The notes under the pieces are model-generated. The model saw only the letters and a list, made by a program, of their open reading frames with translations. It was not told where the DNA came from and ran no database searches. A stretch of DNA of 64,000 nt from Larus michahellis (lineage: Eukaryota > Chordata > Aves > Charadriiformes > Laridae), in the NCBI RefSeq assembly GCF_964199755.1, contig NC_133899.1:26763446-26827445 (forward strand). The letters run 5' to 3'. Every line of letters starts with the position of its first letter. Positions within the stretch are counted from its first letter, which is position 1. Shown one piece after another: positions 1 to 14,400 of the stretch. Position numbers and translations under genes: made by a program.

Positions 1-3000
1 TGGATTTTCTCTAAAAAGGACAAAGAAAGGAAAAAGATGCCACCAGTGCTTAGTCTCACCGGACAGCAAGCTGCTATAACCATTTCTGTATGTTACTCCC
101 ATCCACTAGTTTTATCTGAAAATGACTGGCCAGGATTTTGCCAGGATTCCCATGAGTGGGAGAGCTGGGCAGTGGCAGGCAGCTCCCGCCAGAGCTATGG
201 GCTCCTCCTCTGCCCCGGGAGCAGCCAGTGGTCCTCTTGGGGAAACCGTGGTGGGGAGAGTGCACCTGGTGGTGGCACAGGAGGGCACTGGAGGTCACAG
301 GAGCTCCTCTCGGCAAGGCAAGGACTGCAGGACTCAGACTCTACACCTCAGGACAAGAGGGAAACCATGCAACTGAAACTAAATTTCATCATAAATGGCC
401 CAATGACACCCACCTTCACAAAAGAATAGGCAGGTCATTCTGTCGTAATTGGCTGCATCTTGCAGAATCTTAATGACTTATTTATTTATTATTTATTTAC
501 TAGTCTTGTTAGAATGTGAGGAAGAGGGAACAGAGTGAAGAAAAGCAAGAGAAATTTATTTAATATTTATAATAATGCATACTCCCTGTCATGCTGCATT
601 AAAGCTCTGCCAGGCAAGCACTAAACTGTGATGTTCTACAAGAGTTAACTAAATGCGAGGAAACCAATGTGTCATTTTTTTACACCTGTACCTAAGGAGC
701 AGGAACACTTACCCCGGTAAAGGGTGAGCTGCCAGCACAGGCTTTAACACCAGCAGCACGCTGGCATCGCACTGAGCCACGTCTGACGCTGCAGCAGCAA
801 TAGCCACTGGCCCCGAACCCCGCTGCTGAGGGACTTACTTCATCTTCTCATCATAAACATGGAAGTAAATAGGCTAAGTGGGCTAACACCTACCACTACA
901 GAATCACAGTGCTGGGGTCACTGAAAGGATGCATGATTGCTATCCACAGAATTTTAATTCCCTCAGATATTTTATTACTCATAGTTCTTCTGTGCCATAC
1001 CAAGGGCAAGCCATCTATATGACTCTGAGACCTCAAAAACCCAAACCACAAACATATTTACGTTCCTCCACATAGCTGCTTCATGCAAAGTAAATTGCCA
1101 AAGAGCATATTGATGCATTCAGCTTAAAAAGGCTTGTTTGCACTTGTTTCCTTGAAGGAGTTTGAAAATGTTCTTTCTCCCTTCCCTTTAAATGGCAGTT
1201 TGGAATTAGTATGCCATTGTGCGGATCAAGGCCATTTGGAAGAATATAAAATATTCAATTAATAAGACTCTGGAATATTTAATCATGACATTGAAATGCT
1301 AAGGACTGCATTAACATTTATTATTCTCTATAAAGGAAGGATCTCCAGCATTCTGCCTGCAACTGTTCCATAATAGCTCTTTAGAGCTCGATGTGGGTTT
1401 TTGGTCTCTTTCCTAAACCAATGCTGAAAGGCAGTATTAATGCAGATTAAGCTAAATTTCATAACCACTACAGTAACACTCCAAGAGAGAGTGAAATTAC
1501 TAGCTTTTGATTTAAAAAAACTGGGAGAAACATTTTTTTTTTCCATTTTCAATTAGCAGAGCTTAGATGGCAGAGAATTATGCAGGCGAGTCTTTCCATT
1601 ACTGGCTTAGGCCACGATGAAGAGTGAGGAGATGCCAAGTACTGCAGATCCCAGTCAGAGCGGGAACGTACCAGAGAGACACATAACTCCAGAGGGAGAC
1701 GGCCATTTGGATGCCACTAAATGAGTCCTTCTTCAGGGTTTCAAGTATTTACATCACCTTCAGCCGCTTGGCATATCAGTTTGATGCATTTCATCACGTG
1801 CTTCAGGCGAAGAACAAAAGTTGGGGCTTATATAGATTCTTCAGAGATACGCAATTGCTCAATCACCTCACGCACCTGGTCCAAACAGCCAAATAATTAG
1901 ACACTATCTATTAGGGAAGATGCTCAACAAAGATGAATCTGCCCTACTCTCACAATTTAAGTCACCAATCAGAAAACACCAACACAGCAAGTATTTTCAT
2001 TTGTATAACACAAAGAGTTGTCTGCCAAAAATCAAGCGATGCAGCCCTACCTAGTGTGGGTAATTCCCCAGTGCGGATAATACGAAGGGAGGTCTATCCA
2101 CCTCCTCCCCAACTCCTGACCCGCTCTCCCACGGCATGACGCTTGTCCCACAAAAGCCCCTGCTTCTGCCTTGGGTGACACAAGGACATGGGCTAGCCAA
2201 GGACTCACTTTCCAAGAACAGAATCATCAAAGGGATTTGTATTACCTAAGACACAGGTTATGTATGGAAATCTAACATTATCCCTGAACCCATCCAAAGT
2301 TTGATTCTGTTGGTTTTGGAGAGTCCTAACTTCTGCTGGGACTGTGCAAGGTTCTTGTAAGGATGCTCGCTGCTTCAGAGGAAGGTCCCACCACCTCCTA
2401 GGACTGGGCCCAGGCCTTGCGCCAAAGCCCATGGTCAAGCCACTTTGTCTGGACTCTGCATTGACACTGCATTTGACCCATGCATGAAAACGGCAAAGAA
2501 CAAAACCCACATCTGAGAAAATTACAGAGGTCGTTCTGATTGTGAAAGCAGCTTCAGAGCCCAACTCCCTTCAACTGGGAAAGAAGATTCTCTGAGATAA
2601 TGGGCCTGGAAACGGGGTTTCCTTCTTTACAGGCAAGTATTAATGTACTTAGGTACCATTAAATGTCTTTCCCAAAGAACTTCAACTCTGTGCATTCCCA
2701 TACTAGACATACTTGTGAATAGAAGGCTGGAAGACCAATGGAACAAAATAAAACACACACACACACATCATGCCCGTGGGACTTTATTTACATAAAGCTG
2801 CGCTGGAGCCCTGACCACAGTTACTTAGAAGGTAACTTGATTCCTCTGTCTAACTTTATTACGCCATCTGTACAGTATTTAAGAGTTCTCTTTTTGACTG
2901 ATGACAAAACTGATTCTAGACCCCCCCCAACTGAACTGTGCAGAGTTTCGCCTACTTTGCAAAGGAGTGAAATTCAATTGGAAGTGAAAGATATTACAGA

Positions 3001-4539
3001 TGACATTAAATTACCTTCTTTAGAACAGATAGCACACTCAATATGTATCTTCACCAAAGGGTCACTGAAATAAAAACTGGCAGTAATATTTCAACCTTGG
3101 TCTTGATAAAAACAAGAGCACGTCAAAGAAAGGCTTGAGAGAAGTGAAGAATCATGGGCTTCATTCTAATGAAAAGATCCGTAAATATGGCTTTTGATTT
3201 CGTAAGTTTCTTACAAAAGGAGCAAACTTAAGAAAACTGGGCTGAGGAGTCCGTAGCCATGGGTGAGAGGAAAGTCTGAAGATGCTGGAACTCCTAATGC
3301 TGCAAGCTGAAAAATAAGTAGGACCATTTATACAAACTAGCCTCTTGCACAAGGGCATTGGGAACACAGCATCCACAGTTGCTGCTTTGAAAATTGGTGG
3401 AAAATGTACGGACCACCTGACATCTTAGAGGGCATATAGGGAAATATATGGGATTGTCAGAACTGTCAAAAACCCAGTGAGTTTAGACCTTGCAAATGGC
3501 AGAAAAACAACGGCAAGCACATCAGACGAAGCACAGGACTGGCCTGAGACAGGGGAATTCTCACGGCCAGCCCTGGACACACCACCATAGTGATGCCAGG
3601 CTCGATCTCCTAAACCAAATGCTTTAGCAGGATTTATTAGCTCTGGGAGCCGTGCCACTCTGCATCTGTCAGCAGGCCAGCAAGAGCCCTGCTGGAGGAG
3701 AGGCTTCTGCGCCACACTCACAGCACGACCCAGACAGACCCTCAAAGAGCTTGGCTTACTTCAGTCAGAAAAAAAAACAAAAAAAAAAACCACCAACACA
3801 AAAAAAGGCTGTAAAGGCGACATTTTTCCTCAGTGTATTCAGGGATACAAACATCACGGAGGGAGAAGAGTTGTTAAAATTAAAAGGCAAAAATGTTTGC
3901 ACAATAGTAAATGGTATAAAACAGTCATAAATCCAGGCTGGAAATTTGAAGATTGGTTTATAATCCTGATGGCACTGAAATTTTGCAACAGCCTCTCAGC
4001 AGTAGTGGTAGACACAAAAAAACCTCTGCCTTGCTTTAAGATGCACTTTTCTCAGCCCAAAAGGATAATTATATGAGAGGGGCTTGTTAAAAAGGTTGGC
4101 CAGGATGTGCAAACCAGAGTTATCTTACATCAGTACCAGTGCTAGAGAGGTCCCCATCTGGACGTCAGCTGAGTACATGGTTACCTGTTACGTTCACAGG
4201 CAGTCCCAGTGCAGCAAATTTGCTCACACAGTTAAAGTCAAGCACCCGCTGAAGCCAGGTTTATGCCACCATGCATAACTCAACTGGCAATTCAAGCTCA
4301 CTGTCAGGAGTCTGAGGGCAGGAGGTTGGCTGCTTTTTGGATCACCAAACAGCTCCCTGCACTTCCACTCCGGTTTCATGGTCTGCATGGAGTTATTGAT
4401 TGGAAAGGTTCCTCCACTGCCTCCCGCTTTCACACCAAGCAACCCCAAACATTTATCAGCAATTTTTTTCTGGAAAAGGTATGAAAGAACTAAAATTCAG
4501 TAGAAAAGCAGTTACAAAGGGAAAGGGAAGTTAAGGAGA
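1..4539. other. Intergenic sequence, no gene recognised
   Basis: I see no spliced or intact gene on either strand. The open frames are short, overlap on both strands and resemble no family I know. Minor features are a short (AC)n run near 2,751-2,769 and an A-rich tract near 3,768-3,806. The stretch at about 1,130-1,560 is AT-rich and non-repetitive and could be conserved noncoding DNA, but that is only an impression. Confidence 0.6.
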
Positions 4540-5465
4540 GCCACCCTGTTATCCTGGCCATGCTGTCAGCTCTGCCTGAGCTCCTCAGGGAAGGGACCAT
4601 ACCCCAGGGGACAATACTTGGGCCAATACTGTCTACCATCCTCATTAAGGACGTGGGTGATGGCCACCCACATGGCTTGCCCCAGCAAGCTTGCAGATGA
4701 TACAAAATGAGGAAGGGTAGTTGATAGCCCAGATGGGTCTGCTGCCATTCCGAGGGACCTGGACAGGCTGGAGAAATGGGCTGAGAAGGATCTCCTGGAG
4801 CTGAACAAAGTGAAAAGCAAAGTCCTGCAACTGGGGAGGAATAACCCCATGTGCCAATATATGCTGGGGCCGACTGGCTGGAAAACACTTGGCAGAGAAG
4901 GACCTGGGGGTCCTGGTGTACAAACTGAACACCACCCAGCAGCCTGGCAAAGACGGCCAGCGGCCTCCTGGGTTGCATCAGGCAGAGGGTGCCAGCAGTC
5001 GAGGGAGGGGGCTTACGTGGAGAGGGTCCAGCAAAGGCCCACAAGGATGATGAAGGGACTGGAGCATCCCTCATGCAGGGAGAGGCTGAGAGAGCTGGGC
5101 CTGCTCGGCCTGGACAAGAGAAGCCTCGGGGAGATCTCACCAATGTATACGAACACCTGGCAGGAGGCTGTAAAGGAGCCAGAGCCGGGCTCTCCTCCGT
5201 TGGCACCCAGGGAAAGGACAAGAGACAACGGGCACAAATTGAAATACGTGAAATGTCATCTAAACATAAGAAAAAACTTTTTGCAGTGTAAGGGTGATTG
5301 AACACTGGGACAGGTTGCCTGGAGAGGTTTTGGAATGTCCACACTTGGACACAGTGAAAATCCACCTGGACACAACCCAGAGCAACCTGCTCAAGCTGCC
5401 CCTGCTATGTGCAAAGTATCCTCCAACATCCTCCGACATCCTCCAACCCCAACGCTCTGATTTAT
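4540..5465 (+). mobile_element. CR1 LINE fragment (3' part of ORF2 plus 3' UTR), 5'-truncated
   Basis: Read on the + strand, the segment near 4,590-4,660 decays from the CR1 reverse-transcriptase motif PQGxxLGPxL (here PQGTILGPIL). It continues with the usual downstream order: 'LQLGRNNPMCQYMLG', a degenerate 'RLRELGLLGLDKRSLGEIS' block, 'IEHWDRLPGEVLE', then the 'CTCAAGCTGCCCCTGC' region of the CR1 3' end. Frameshifts and stops interrupt it, so it is dead. The 5' truncation is typical of CR1 target-primed insertion. Confidence 0.9.
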
Positions 5466-8400
5466 CCAGGAACAGCTCTAACGCACACCAGGAACTGCAG
5501 CAGGCTGGACTGCCTGAGCGAGCCATCCTAGAAACACATCGCAGCTGCTCGGAAAAGTTCATCTTCCCACACAGAGATGCTGCACAGCTTTGTGCAGGAA
5601 ACTGAAAAAATGAGAAATCTGGAAACCTCAAGGGTGATCTGGACGTAAACTGGATTGTATGAGCTCTCAGACCTGAAAGATATTCTCTCCCAGGCAGATG
5701 CCTGAGCAAAGCAGTGCACTTGGCAAACGTCCAAGGGACTTGTAAAATGACATACTAAAAGAATGGAAACACCAATTTTAAATTGTTTTAAGTGCTCACC
5801 AATGACTAATCTGCAGGTAGACGACATCTACTTTGCAAATGGCTTTATAATTTGTGTTGTGTTAAGAGCAAGCATTAGCATGGCTAAAGATTCCTGCATT
5901 TTGCTAGATCAAAATGTCTCCTAAGCAACAAAAATAGAAAGACGCACTGAAGAACTTGCCCCTCACAGACATCGCTTTCCCTTTTCTAATACACAATGCA
6001 TACATATTTAACATCCATAAAGATCAATGCTATTGCAATTTGATATTATTTAAAAGCAGCTGCATACACTTTACAGGCACTAGACTGACCAAGCACTTTA
6101 TTTTTAAATTGTTTAAATTGTTTAGCATGTGCCTTGGGCAGATGTCCCTGGGGGTCAGCCTGGAACAGTATCTGAGGAAGGGGAACTTCTCTGTCTTTCC
6201 TGTGTGGCAAGATCACCAAGACCCATGCGGGGCTCTGGGAGCTCCTGCAGACACCAGGCACGGCTTGAGGACAGCACAGGAGGTGACTGGGCTGAATTTA
6301 CCCCCTGCAGGCCATGCTGGGGTGACGGATGAGAAGCTGTTACTACTCCTCAGCTAAGAGAGATTCAGTTGCTGTTTACAGGGGCAGGGGACACACATTC
6401 AAGCTTGTCCAGTGCCAAGGTGAAACCTGCCTCACAGAGTGCAGGAGTCATGGAGGTCTGCCCTGCATCTTCTTTCCATGCCAATGTAAAGAAGGTTTTT
6501 CTGTACCCAGAGCTCCCACTCCACAGCCCGTGCCCACTAACCAGCCCACTGCCCCACCAGCAGCAACACCAAGCCCCTTACTCCATCAGTCAGCATTACG
6601 TGCTACAGGCCGTTAGTTCCCTGCACCTCACTATTTTACCCGCAATCACACAAACACACTTTTGGATTTCTCTTTTTGCAGCAGTGCCTTTCAGGGCCAC
6701 GTTGGCCTCTGGCTCCAGGGGGCCGTGCTGTTCCACACCTCCCAGACTGGGACATTTCCTCTGCTCCCACCTTGTTCTCACCTGCTTCCCCCCGAGGTCA
6801 CTCTCAGCCCTCTCCTAACCCTCACTGCCTCCCTGGACACATCACTGCCCGCAGAGAGGCAGGTACAGAAAGATGAGGCGCCTGGTGTGGCTCCGGGGCA
6901 GCAGCACATGCAATGCCAAGTCCCACGGGGCTCTCACAGTTGTAGAAAAAGGCTGATCAATCAGAGAGGGTTCATCAAAGAGCCAGGAGAACCATTAAAG
7001 AATCTGGAAGTTTGCCTTAGAGAAAGAGGCTTGAGGAGTTGCTCTATTTAGCTTACCAAAGAAGATTAAGGAAAAGAGCTGATCACAGTCTATACAAATC
7101 AGCCTTTGAATGAAACCTGCAGCACAAACTCTCCCATGTAACAGGGTAGGGAAGGACCATCACCTGCGCTGGACAGACAGGCAGACTGCCTGCCAGGAAT
7201 TGCCCCTGTTTGCCCTCATAATGATGTAAAAATACAGACCACTTCTTAATGCTCCTTAAGATTTGAAGCCTGAAGGCTGAAATTAGACAACTTTGTAACA
7301 GTAACAGGAAAATCTAGGGGTGGGTGCGTGGGTGTGTGTGCAAGTAGTTGCTGGAGCAGCAGAATCATGGATGTGATGGAATGAAGAACATGAGCCCATC
7401 CTGCAGGTTGAACCTCGGCCACGCTTGTCCCCCAGCTCTGCTCTGACAGCAGCAAGGGGAGATGCTCTCTGCGGGCGTGGCGAACAGGGCCACTCTCAGT
7501 TATCCACCCTCCCACACTCCCAGCAGCCACCACCACCGCACCGGGATGTCGGCAGGCAGGCGTTGACAACTCCTCTTTGGACTGGTCTCTGTCAAAGGGG
7601 ATTTTAAGTTGACTGGATGCATTTCTAAATAAAGTGGAACAGAGGAATGGACTTTATCACACAAGGGATTGGGCCATGTGGTCACAGCCACCCCTCCCTG
7701 CCTTCCCCCAGTGAGCAGCACAGGTAAGTGCTCTCAGTGACACTGCAAAGCGATTCCTCTCGGCTCCCGGGCAGAAGCAAAGTGAAGACGGCAATGTTGC
7801 TGTGCAGCTCACGCATGAGATCTTTCTCTGAAAGCACCTCACACGTAAAACCTTTTCTGGGTAGGTATTTCTCAAGTGCAAAGAACAGATTTAAAAACAC
7901 ATAAAACCAAGCCATAACCATAATTTTCTCTCTGAGATTTCTGCAGCTTAACAGGCCCTGGCTAATGCCACTGATGAAGACAGAAATGCGCTGCAGGACT
8001 GGGTCTGCACAGGCAAACTGGTTTGTGCCCCGAGAGCGTGCCAAGGCAGCACAGCCACACGCTCCCCTGCACACCTACTTGTTACCCCGGCACCCACTGA
8101 CAGCTACAGTCAGAGCGAGGGCACTGCCCCCTACAGACCTCCGCTCTGACCCACGGCAAGGCCACTGAGCCCCTCGACAATACTGGCCTCAGACCTCCAG
8201 CCCCATCACGCTCTCGGATCAGTCATTCAAACTGACCTCTGAATGGGGTCAGTATGTTTCTTCTCTGCTTTCATTCCCAAGGCTGGAAACCCTTTGGACC
8301 AGGAATTCACTTGCTGATCTTTGTCCGGCATACAGGACAAATCACCTCTACTACAAAGGAATGCAAGAATCAAAGATTTGTGTAGCTCAGCACCCTGGCT

Positions 8401-11400
8401 CTGATGCTGGCCTAAGCAGGTATCTTGGAGAAAACACAAAACCAGGAAAACCACAGGGGACTCTGCCCAGAACACTGTCCTAGTTTGCACCCTTTTAGAT
8501 CAGGGACTTCTTCAGCTGCCTAAGTTTTGATATATTTGTTACTTCTAAGGTGATTTCTCTTCCACGAATGGAACCAAACTGCAATACAAATAACACACTG
8601 GTAGGAGATGAATATCACCGCAAAATTCATTTTCTGTAAGACAACCCCAGTTATGTGCCACAGGGATTTTTAAACTCTTACGTTACGTTTGCATAACTTC
8701 TTGCAAAATCTTGCACAAGTTATGAAATTGTGAAAACATCTCACCTATCAGGGAAATAATGTCAAACTCTGTAATCACAATGAGCTCTTTCCTAATAACA
8801 GGCATCATAAATCTGTCTCCTAAATAAAAATCAGACACATTTCCTTACAATTAATGGAAATTACTTCGGTGATCACTTAGGAAATACACAGGAAAGATAA
8901 GGAAAGTTACAGAAACAAGTAAAAATAAAGAAACTCTAGCCAATTAGGTAAAGGACATCGGGGATGTTTTAAAATAACCATAGCAGGGGAAATTATTCTA
9001 ATAGCTTACATCCCTTATTGGGAATGGATACCGTAACGACTGGTGTTAGAGAAAGCATTCAACAAATCTTGATCTTCTGTGCTTGTAAAGATACTGAGCG
9101 GGCCATTCACTTTTTGCAGTGATAACAAAAATATTCTCTATTTCACAACGACCGTGTAACTAAGCAGATTATTAACCAACCACAACCAAAGCTAATCACA
9201 GATGATGTTTAAGATACTTTAAAGCTATTTTTGTGAGTAGATTTCAAAAGCAGTTCCTTGGCTAATTACCTAAATGTTTACCAAACCTGGGCCCCCTCAG
9301 GGAAGGACAGAGGAGCAGGGGCCTGGAGAAGCAGAGGGCTGTCACGCTGGGACTGAAAGGGACAAGCTGGATGCCCCCGAAAGCTCCTGAGTGGTTGACA
9401 TGGCAGAGCAGACAGGCAACATGAGGCAGGCTGACAGTCAGGGAGCTCGGATGGTAGCATTAACTACCAGCATGTTGTGAAATTGATTGGATTTTATAAA
9501 AACTAGACCTGAATAAGCCAAATGCCTTATAGAAACATCTTATGTCAGAATTGCAATTGTAAACCAAACTGGACATTCTCATACTGAGCATCTGAGGACA
9601 TGCAGAGAAAGACGCTCCCAGTAAGGACGTGAAGCTCTTCCAGCTCCTGTGCAGGCTAAGTGCTGCTCCCATTAGAGAAGAGCTGAGGGCAGCTCTGATC
9701 GTCTGCTTCAAAAACACAAACTCAGAGAGAATCAGCGGAAAAATGACATGGTTTAGTGCCTCCAGCTGAGACAAAGTCTGAGACAAACTGTGACAGCTCT
9801 CTAGAGATACACAAGGGAGAAAAGAACAACGAAAGGAGGGAGTTCAGTTAGCTGAAGGGCCAGCTAAAGGGCAGGGCCAGCACAAGAAGCAAAAGTTAAA
9901 AATGGGCTACGGACACATTTACACTGGGAACAAGAAGGCAGCATCTGATCACTAGAGAAGAACTATTGAGGAATACACTCCAGTGGCAACAGTATGGCAA
10001 CAGGAAAAATAAGCAACTAGTTAAAAAATGAGCTCAGCTTATGACAACAGCAGGACAGGGCTGAAAGCAACAATTCAGGAGTCCTTTATGGTACATGGTC
10101 CTCAGGACGGGTTATAGCTGATCCCAAGGGAAGGTGCTGAAGGGTTGGCTCATGTGTCTAAGCGGGGAACCTCGGATGCACAGGCAGGAGAACTGAGACC
10201 AGGGGGAGCGACTGGCACTGCCGGTGTATACACCCCTGCAAACCATCTTTTATGGAGCGGCTGGAGATCCACAATTCAATCTCCAAGTGGCCTCTGCAAA
10301 AGCAACAGGAAGATATGAGATCTGGAAAACCTGCCTGGCATGGGGTGATGAGAGAAGCTTTTCATATGTCAGTTAATAGGGTGGCACCTCTTCACCACCT
10401 GCATGGGCCGAATGTTCCTGGCATTGGCTGCTCTTGTTCCAGCTGAGAAAGGAAGCGTCTGGAAACTAAACAACTTCAAGTAGCATGTAAAGTACACAAT
10501 TTTAACACAGAGGTGACAGGCATTGGAACAATTTAGTAAGGATTGTGGTTGGTTTCCCCAATCAGATCAGAAATCACTCCACAGACAGCGCTGAGCCCTC
10601 CTACAAGCCAATGAGTCCAACTGAAACTAACCTGGACAGGAATTTCTATGGCAGGCATGACAGGAAAATTCCAAGTGCATAGCCAAATACTCCTCTCGTC
10701 TCGGGATCTGCGAGAGCGGGTGTAAGCAGCAGCAGAACAGAGCAAGAGAGCAGGCGCGGCTTTCAAAACACAAGACAAGATTAGGTTTGCGCACCAACAA
10801 CACAATTTCCTGAACCCTCGCTCGTGCTTGTGTTTCTAAGAATCACAGAGGGGGACATATTTAAATGCTAACCATTGTAAGCATTATGAACAACCACATT
10901 TTTAGCAGCAGTACATTTGTGGCAGAGCTGTGTGCTGGCCGGAGACCCTGCTCCCCAGGCAGGCGAAGCAGGGAAGGTGGCTCCTGCCATCTCGTGGACA
11001 CCAGCCCTTCGGCAGCACATCAAACCCTTCCACGGAATGCAGAGCTGTCCCTTCTTCAGGACATCCTCTGGAAACGCCCCTCAGGCGGGCCTTCCCACCT
11101 GGATGCAGAAGAAGATCCTCTCTGACGTGAGGAGCCCCCCTACCAGTGCACCTATGGCATCAGGGAGAAATGCACGATCTGTTTATGGATTTTGTGAGAC
11201 TTTGCACAGCATAGTGAGGCTCCGAAGGAAATACCTGGCATTTAGTGGCTGATCCCTAGAGCTTAGCTATTTCTGCCTCTACGCCTAAGACAGTGGGATC
11301 GTTTATGACAAAATCCAATTTTGAAAGGTTTTATGAAGTAGATAATCTCTAAGCAATAAAGTATTTTAAAGATTCTGCTTGTACCTTGCTTATGCAAAAT

Positions 11401-14400
11401 GTTACAAAGGTCAAAGAAACTGTAATTTCTTATACATCATTCAAATGTCTCTTTGTAAAACAAGTCCTGAAGTAGCTCCTTTTAGAGTTTAAAATAAGTA
11501 TCTTGATAATGTTTGAATAACAGCACTAATTTGGTTTTGAACTATTTTAAAACATGCTTAGCCAAATTAGCATGTTACCAGCTTAATACTGTAGCTGAAG
11601 GCATTTAGCTCATTAACGGGATCTCCACGCACCAAATGAAACTGGATCTGACTTCATACTGGATACTTTTCTATTATGGCAATGAATAGGCCTTGGAAAT
11701 TTTAATTAGCATACTTAACAAAAGCAATTTAAGGCTTTAAGTGTTTCTGCTTCATCTGTAAGAAGTTAGAAATTGCCACACCACCAAGTATCCCTCCCCT
11801 GAGCCTGCTCCTAAGCCACTAAAACCTAGAGTTCTCGGCATTCAGCAGGTGGGGAATCACGGCACACACATTTTCACAGTTAAGCAAACATTCCCTCGTT
11901 CCTACTTTCTTGTCCATTCTGTCTTCCCTGCCTGGTTCTCGCTATCACCTGAGGAAAATCCACCCGTGCTCCAGTCCCTCCCTGCTGGCTGCAGCAGTCA
12001 TCTCTTGGCACCCCGCCGGTTCTGCCTCGGTCCTCATTTACCTCTGCCCAACATTGCTCTCATTCCAAACCCCAAATCCAGCTACCATTTCTGGGTCCCT
12101 GGCTTGCAGATCAGACAGTAGATGGGCAACTACCTAATACTAGGACAAACGGAGAGAAAAGACCCATGTCTCTTCCCCCTGTCTGCTCACTACTCTCTTC
12201 CCTCCAAACTTGAGTTTCTCCATTACTGTGATTGACATGAGCCAATGAACCCAAAATCTCTGGCCAGGAGTACGGGGTGCAGGAGGGATGGAACAGCAAC
12301 ACGGCTGTAGAGATACAGCACACCAGCACATCTTGGTTGCTTATGAAACCAGACAGAACCCTTTCTGTCTAGACCATGGGGAAGCTGAAAGCACTGCTCA
12401 CCACCCTGACCAACGCTGCCTCATTGCCTTCCTCAATTCCATCCCGTCCACCTACTGTCTTCTGTCTTATACACAGCTTACGTGCCACTAGAGCACTTCG
12501 CACAGGGCCTGGCATAAGCAGTCCTGACCCATCACTGTACGTTATGAACAGAATTATAAAAACGAAACAAGTGTGCTCTAGCATTTCTAAGGAGGCATTC
12601 TCTCCTGACCCTGGTTTGCTGAGTGGATGTCCTGAAACAAGAGTATTTACCATTTTTATAGCTCTTTAGCTTATCTATCATGTAATCACAGCTATCCTGA
12701 GTACTCCTCTAGAGGTCACTTTTGTTCCTCCATCAGTATTCCTGTGATGATTCACCAGAGAGAACTAGAGAAGTGATACACAGCCCGCAAGTAACACCAA
12801 GGAGTACAACAACCTGGTAAAAGCAATTTCAAGGCTAAGGCAGGAACATGTTTCTTATCTCAGTGTGACCCGGCCAGTGAATTGGTCTGTGCTATAGCTT
12901 GGCTCTGAGATTCATGAGACAGTATGTGGTATTCCTGTTGGAGCAAGCCAAGGCCAGTACGCGGCTGTAAATGCTCCAGCCAAGGCAGGCTCCCTGCTAG
13001 GCACTCGTAGGGAGGAATTCACTTTGTCTGACTTCAGCCATCTGCAGCACAGACTTTTGCACCTGCATGGATCATGTCTACATACCCGGTGGAAAGAAAA
13101 AGGCACTGAGCCATCTACTTTCACAGAGCTTCATGGGCTATTTTGATTGCCTCTCGTTCAACTATAGAGGAGCCAAGGGAAACAGGCTCAGTGAGTGCCT
13201 CTGACAACTCCTACCTGCAGGGACAGCCACAGCCTTAGAAAACTCATGCTCTTAGGAGACAAAACATATGGTGAACAAAGAGGGAAGGGAAAAGGAAGAG
13301 GGAGGGACCCCCTTTAACGTGAGCTGTGCAGGCTTGCACTTGCAGTGGGAAAGGGAACAAAGGTTTGTAAAAGGAAGTGTTGATGGAAAAGGTGTGAAAG
13401 GGTGAAACACTGAAGCAACCCAAACAGAAATTATCATATAGATCAATGAAGGAACATGCTATGGCCATCGTACCACACACACAAATATAATGCTGATACC
13501 ACAGCAGAAACTGCTGTTTTAGAAGTGAGATCCCACTGGTAGGCAAAACAGGGAAGCACAGGACATTCCATGCACCACGAGTTCCCTCTGATCTCTAAAA
13601 AATAAAAGCAGGAATTGGGAAGGGAAAAGGGTAGAACACATAGCTGAAAGGTGCTGAGAAGAGGGGCAAGGGCTGCACCATCAGGGAACATACAGATAGA
13701 GCCCTCTGAGCTTTGCCATGTACCATGGAGGGACCAGCCAGGGACACAGAGCTCCTCTTCCATCCTCCCTTCTGCACGCCCCACTCCTGCCCACCCCATC
13801 ACCCTCCTCCTGCCCTTCCAGCTTCTCCCTTTAGCCTGAGAGTCGCTGCACCATGCAGCACTAACAGAACACGGCCAGGGAGCACAATCAGCTCTGCTCG
13901 ACCTGGGATTTCTTGTGCTAGAGAAGCAGCTAACACAGGCACCAGGCATGTCCTCAGTCGGGGAAATGAGACAGTCTCAAGCACCAGCTGTCATAGCTGG
14001 TATCTGCAGGCCCAGAGCATTCAGCTCTGTTGCGCTGTTTCCTGACAGTATCATCAGAAAGCTGTAATTCTTTTTATTCTCTCTTTTTATTCCTCCATAA
14101 GCGCTTGTTTCATCACAGCCCTGAAATGTAATTATCACTGGAAACTTTGAATTAAACAGAGCCAACCCCATCTTCCCTGCTAAGAGTTATCTTAATAGAT
14201 GAAACAGCTTCTACAAACATCCTTGCTCAGAGGAATGAGGAGTAATTTGGTTTATCTGAATGCTGACTGCATTTCTGTTCCAATCTGTCTGCAAGGTACT
14301 CTATCTGGTCCAGTCCTTTCTCTTTTCTGTACCTCAGTTGCATCCCAGCTCTTCACTTTTTCAAGTCTTTGCTCTAGTGACAAAAAGGGACAACATCTCA

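Noticed and set aside
4490..5365. A 291-codon minus-strand frame over the first CR1 fragment
   Set aside because: It is antisense to the CR1, Ser/Pro/Leu-rich, and a known type of shadow of CR1 sequence.
13443..13949. A 168-codon minus-strand frame and its overlapping frames in the upstream intergenic region
   Set aside because: No domain, no splice partners and open frames on both strands; the composition is that of random moderately GC-rich DNA.
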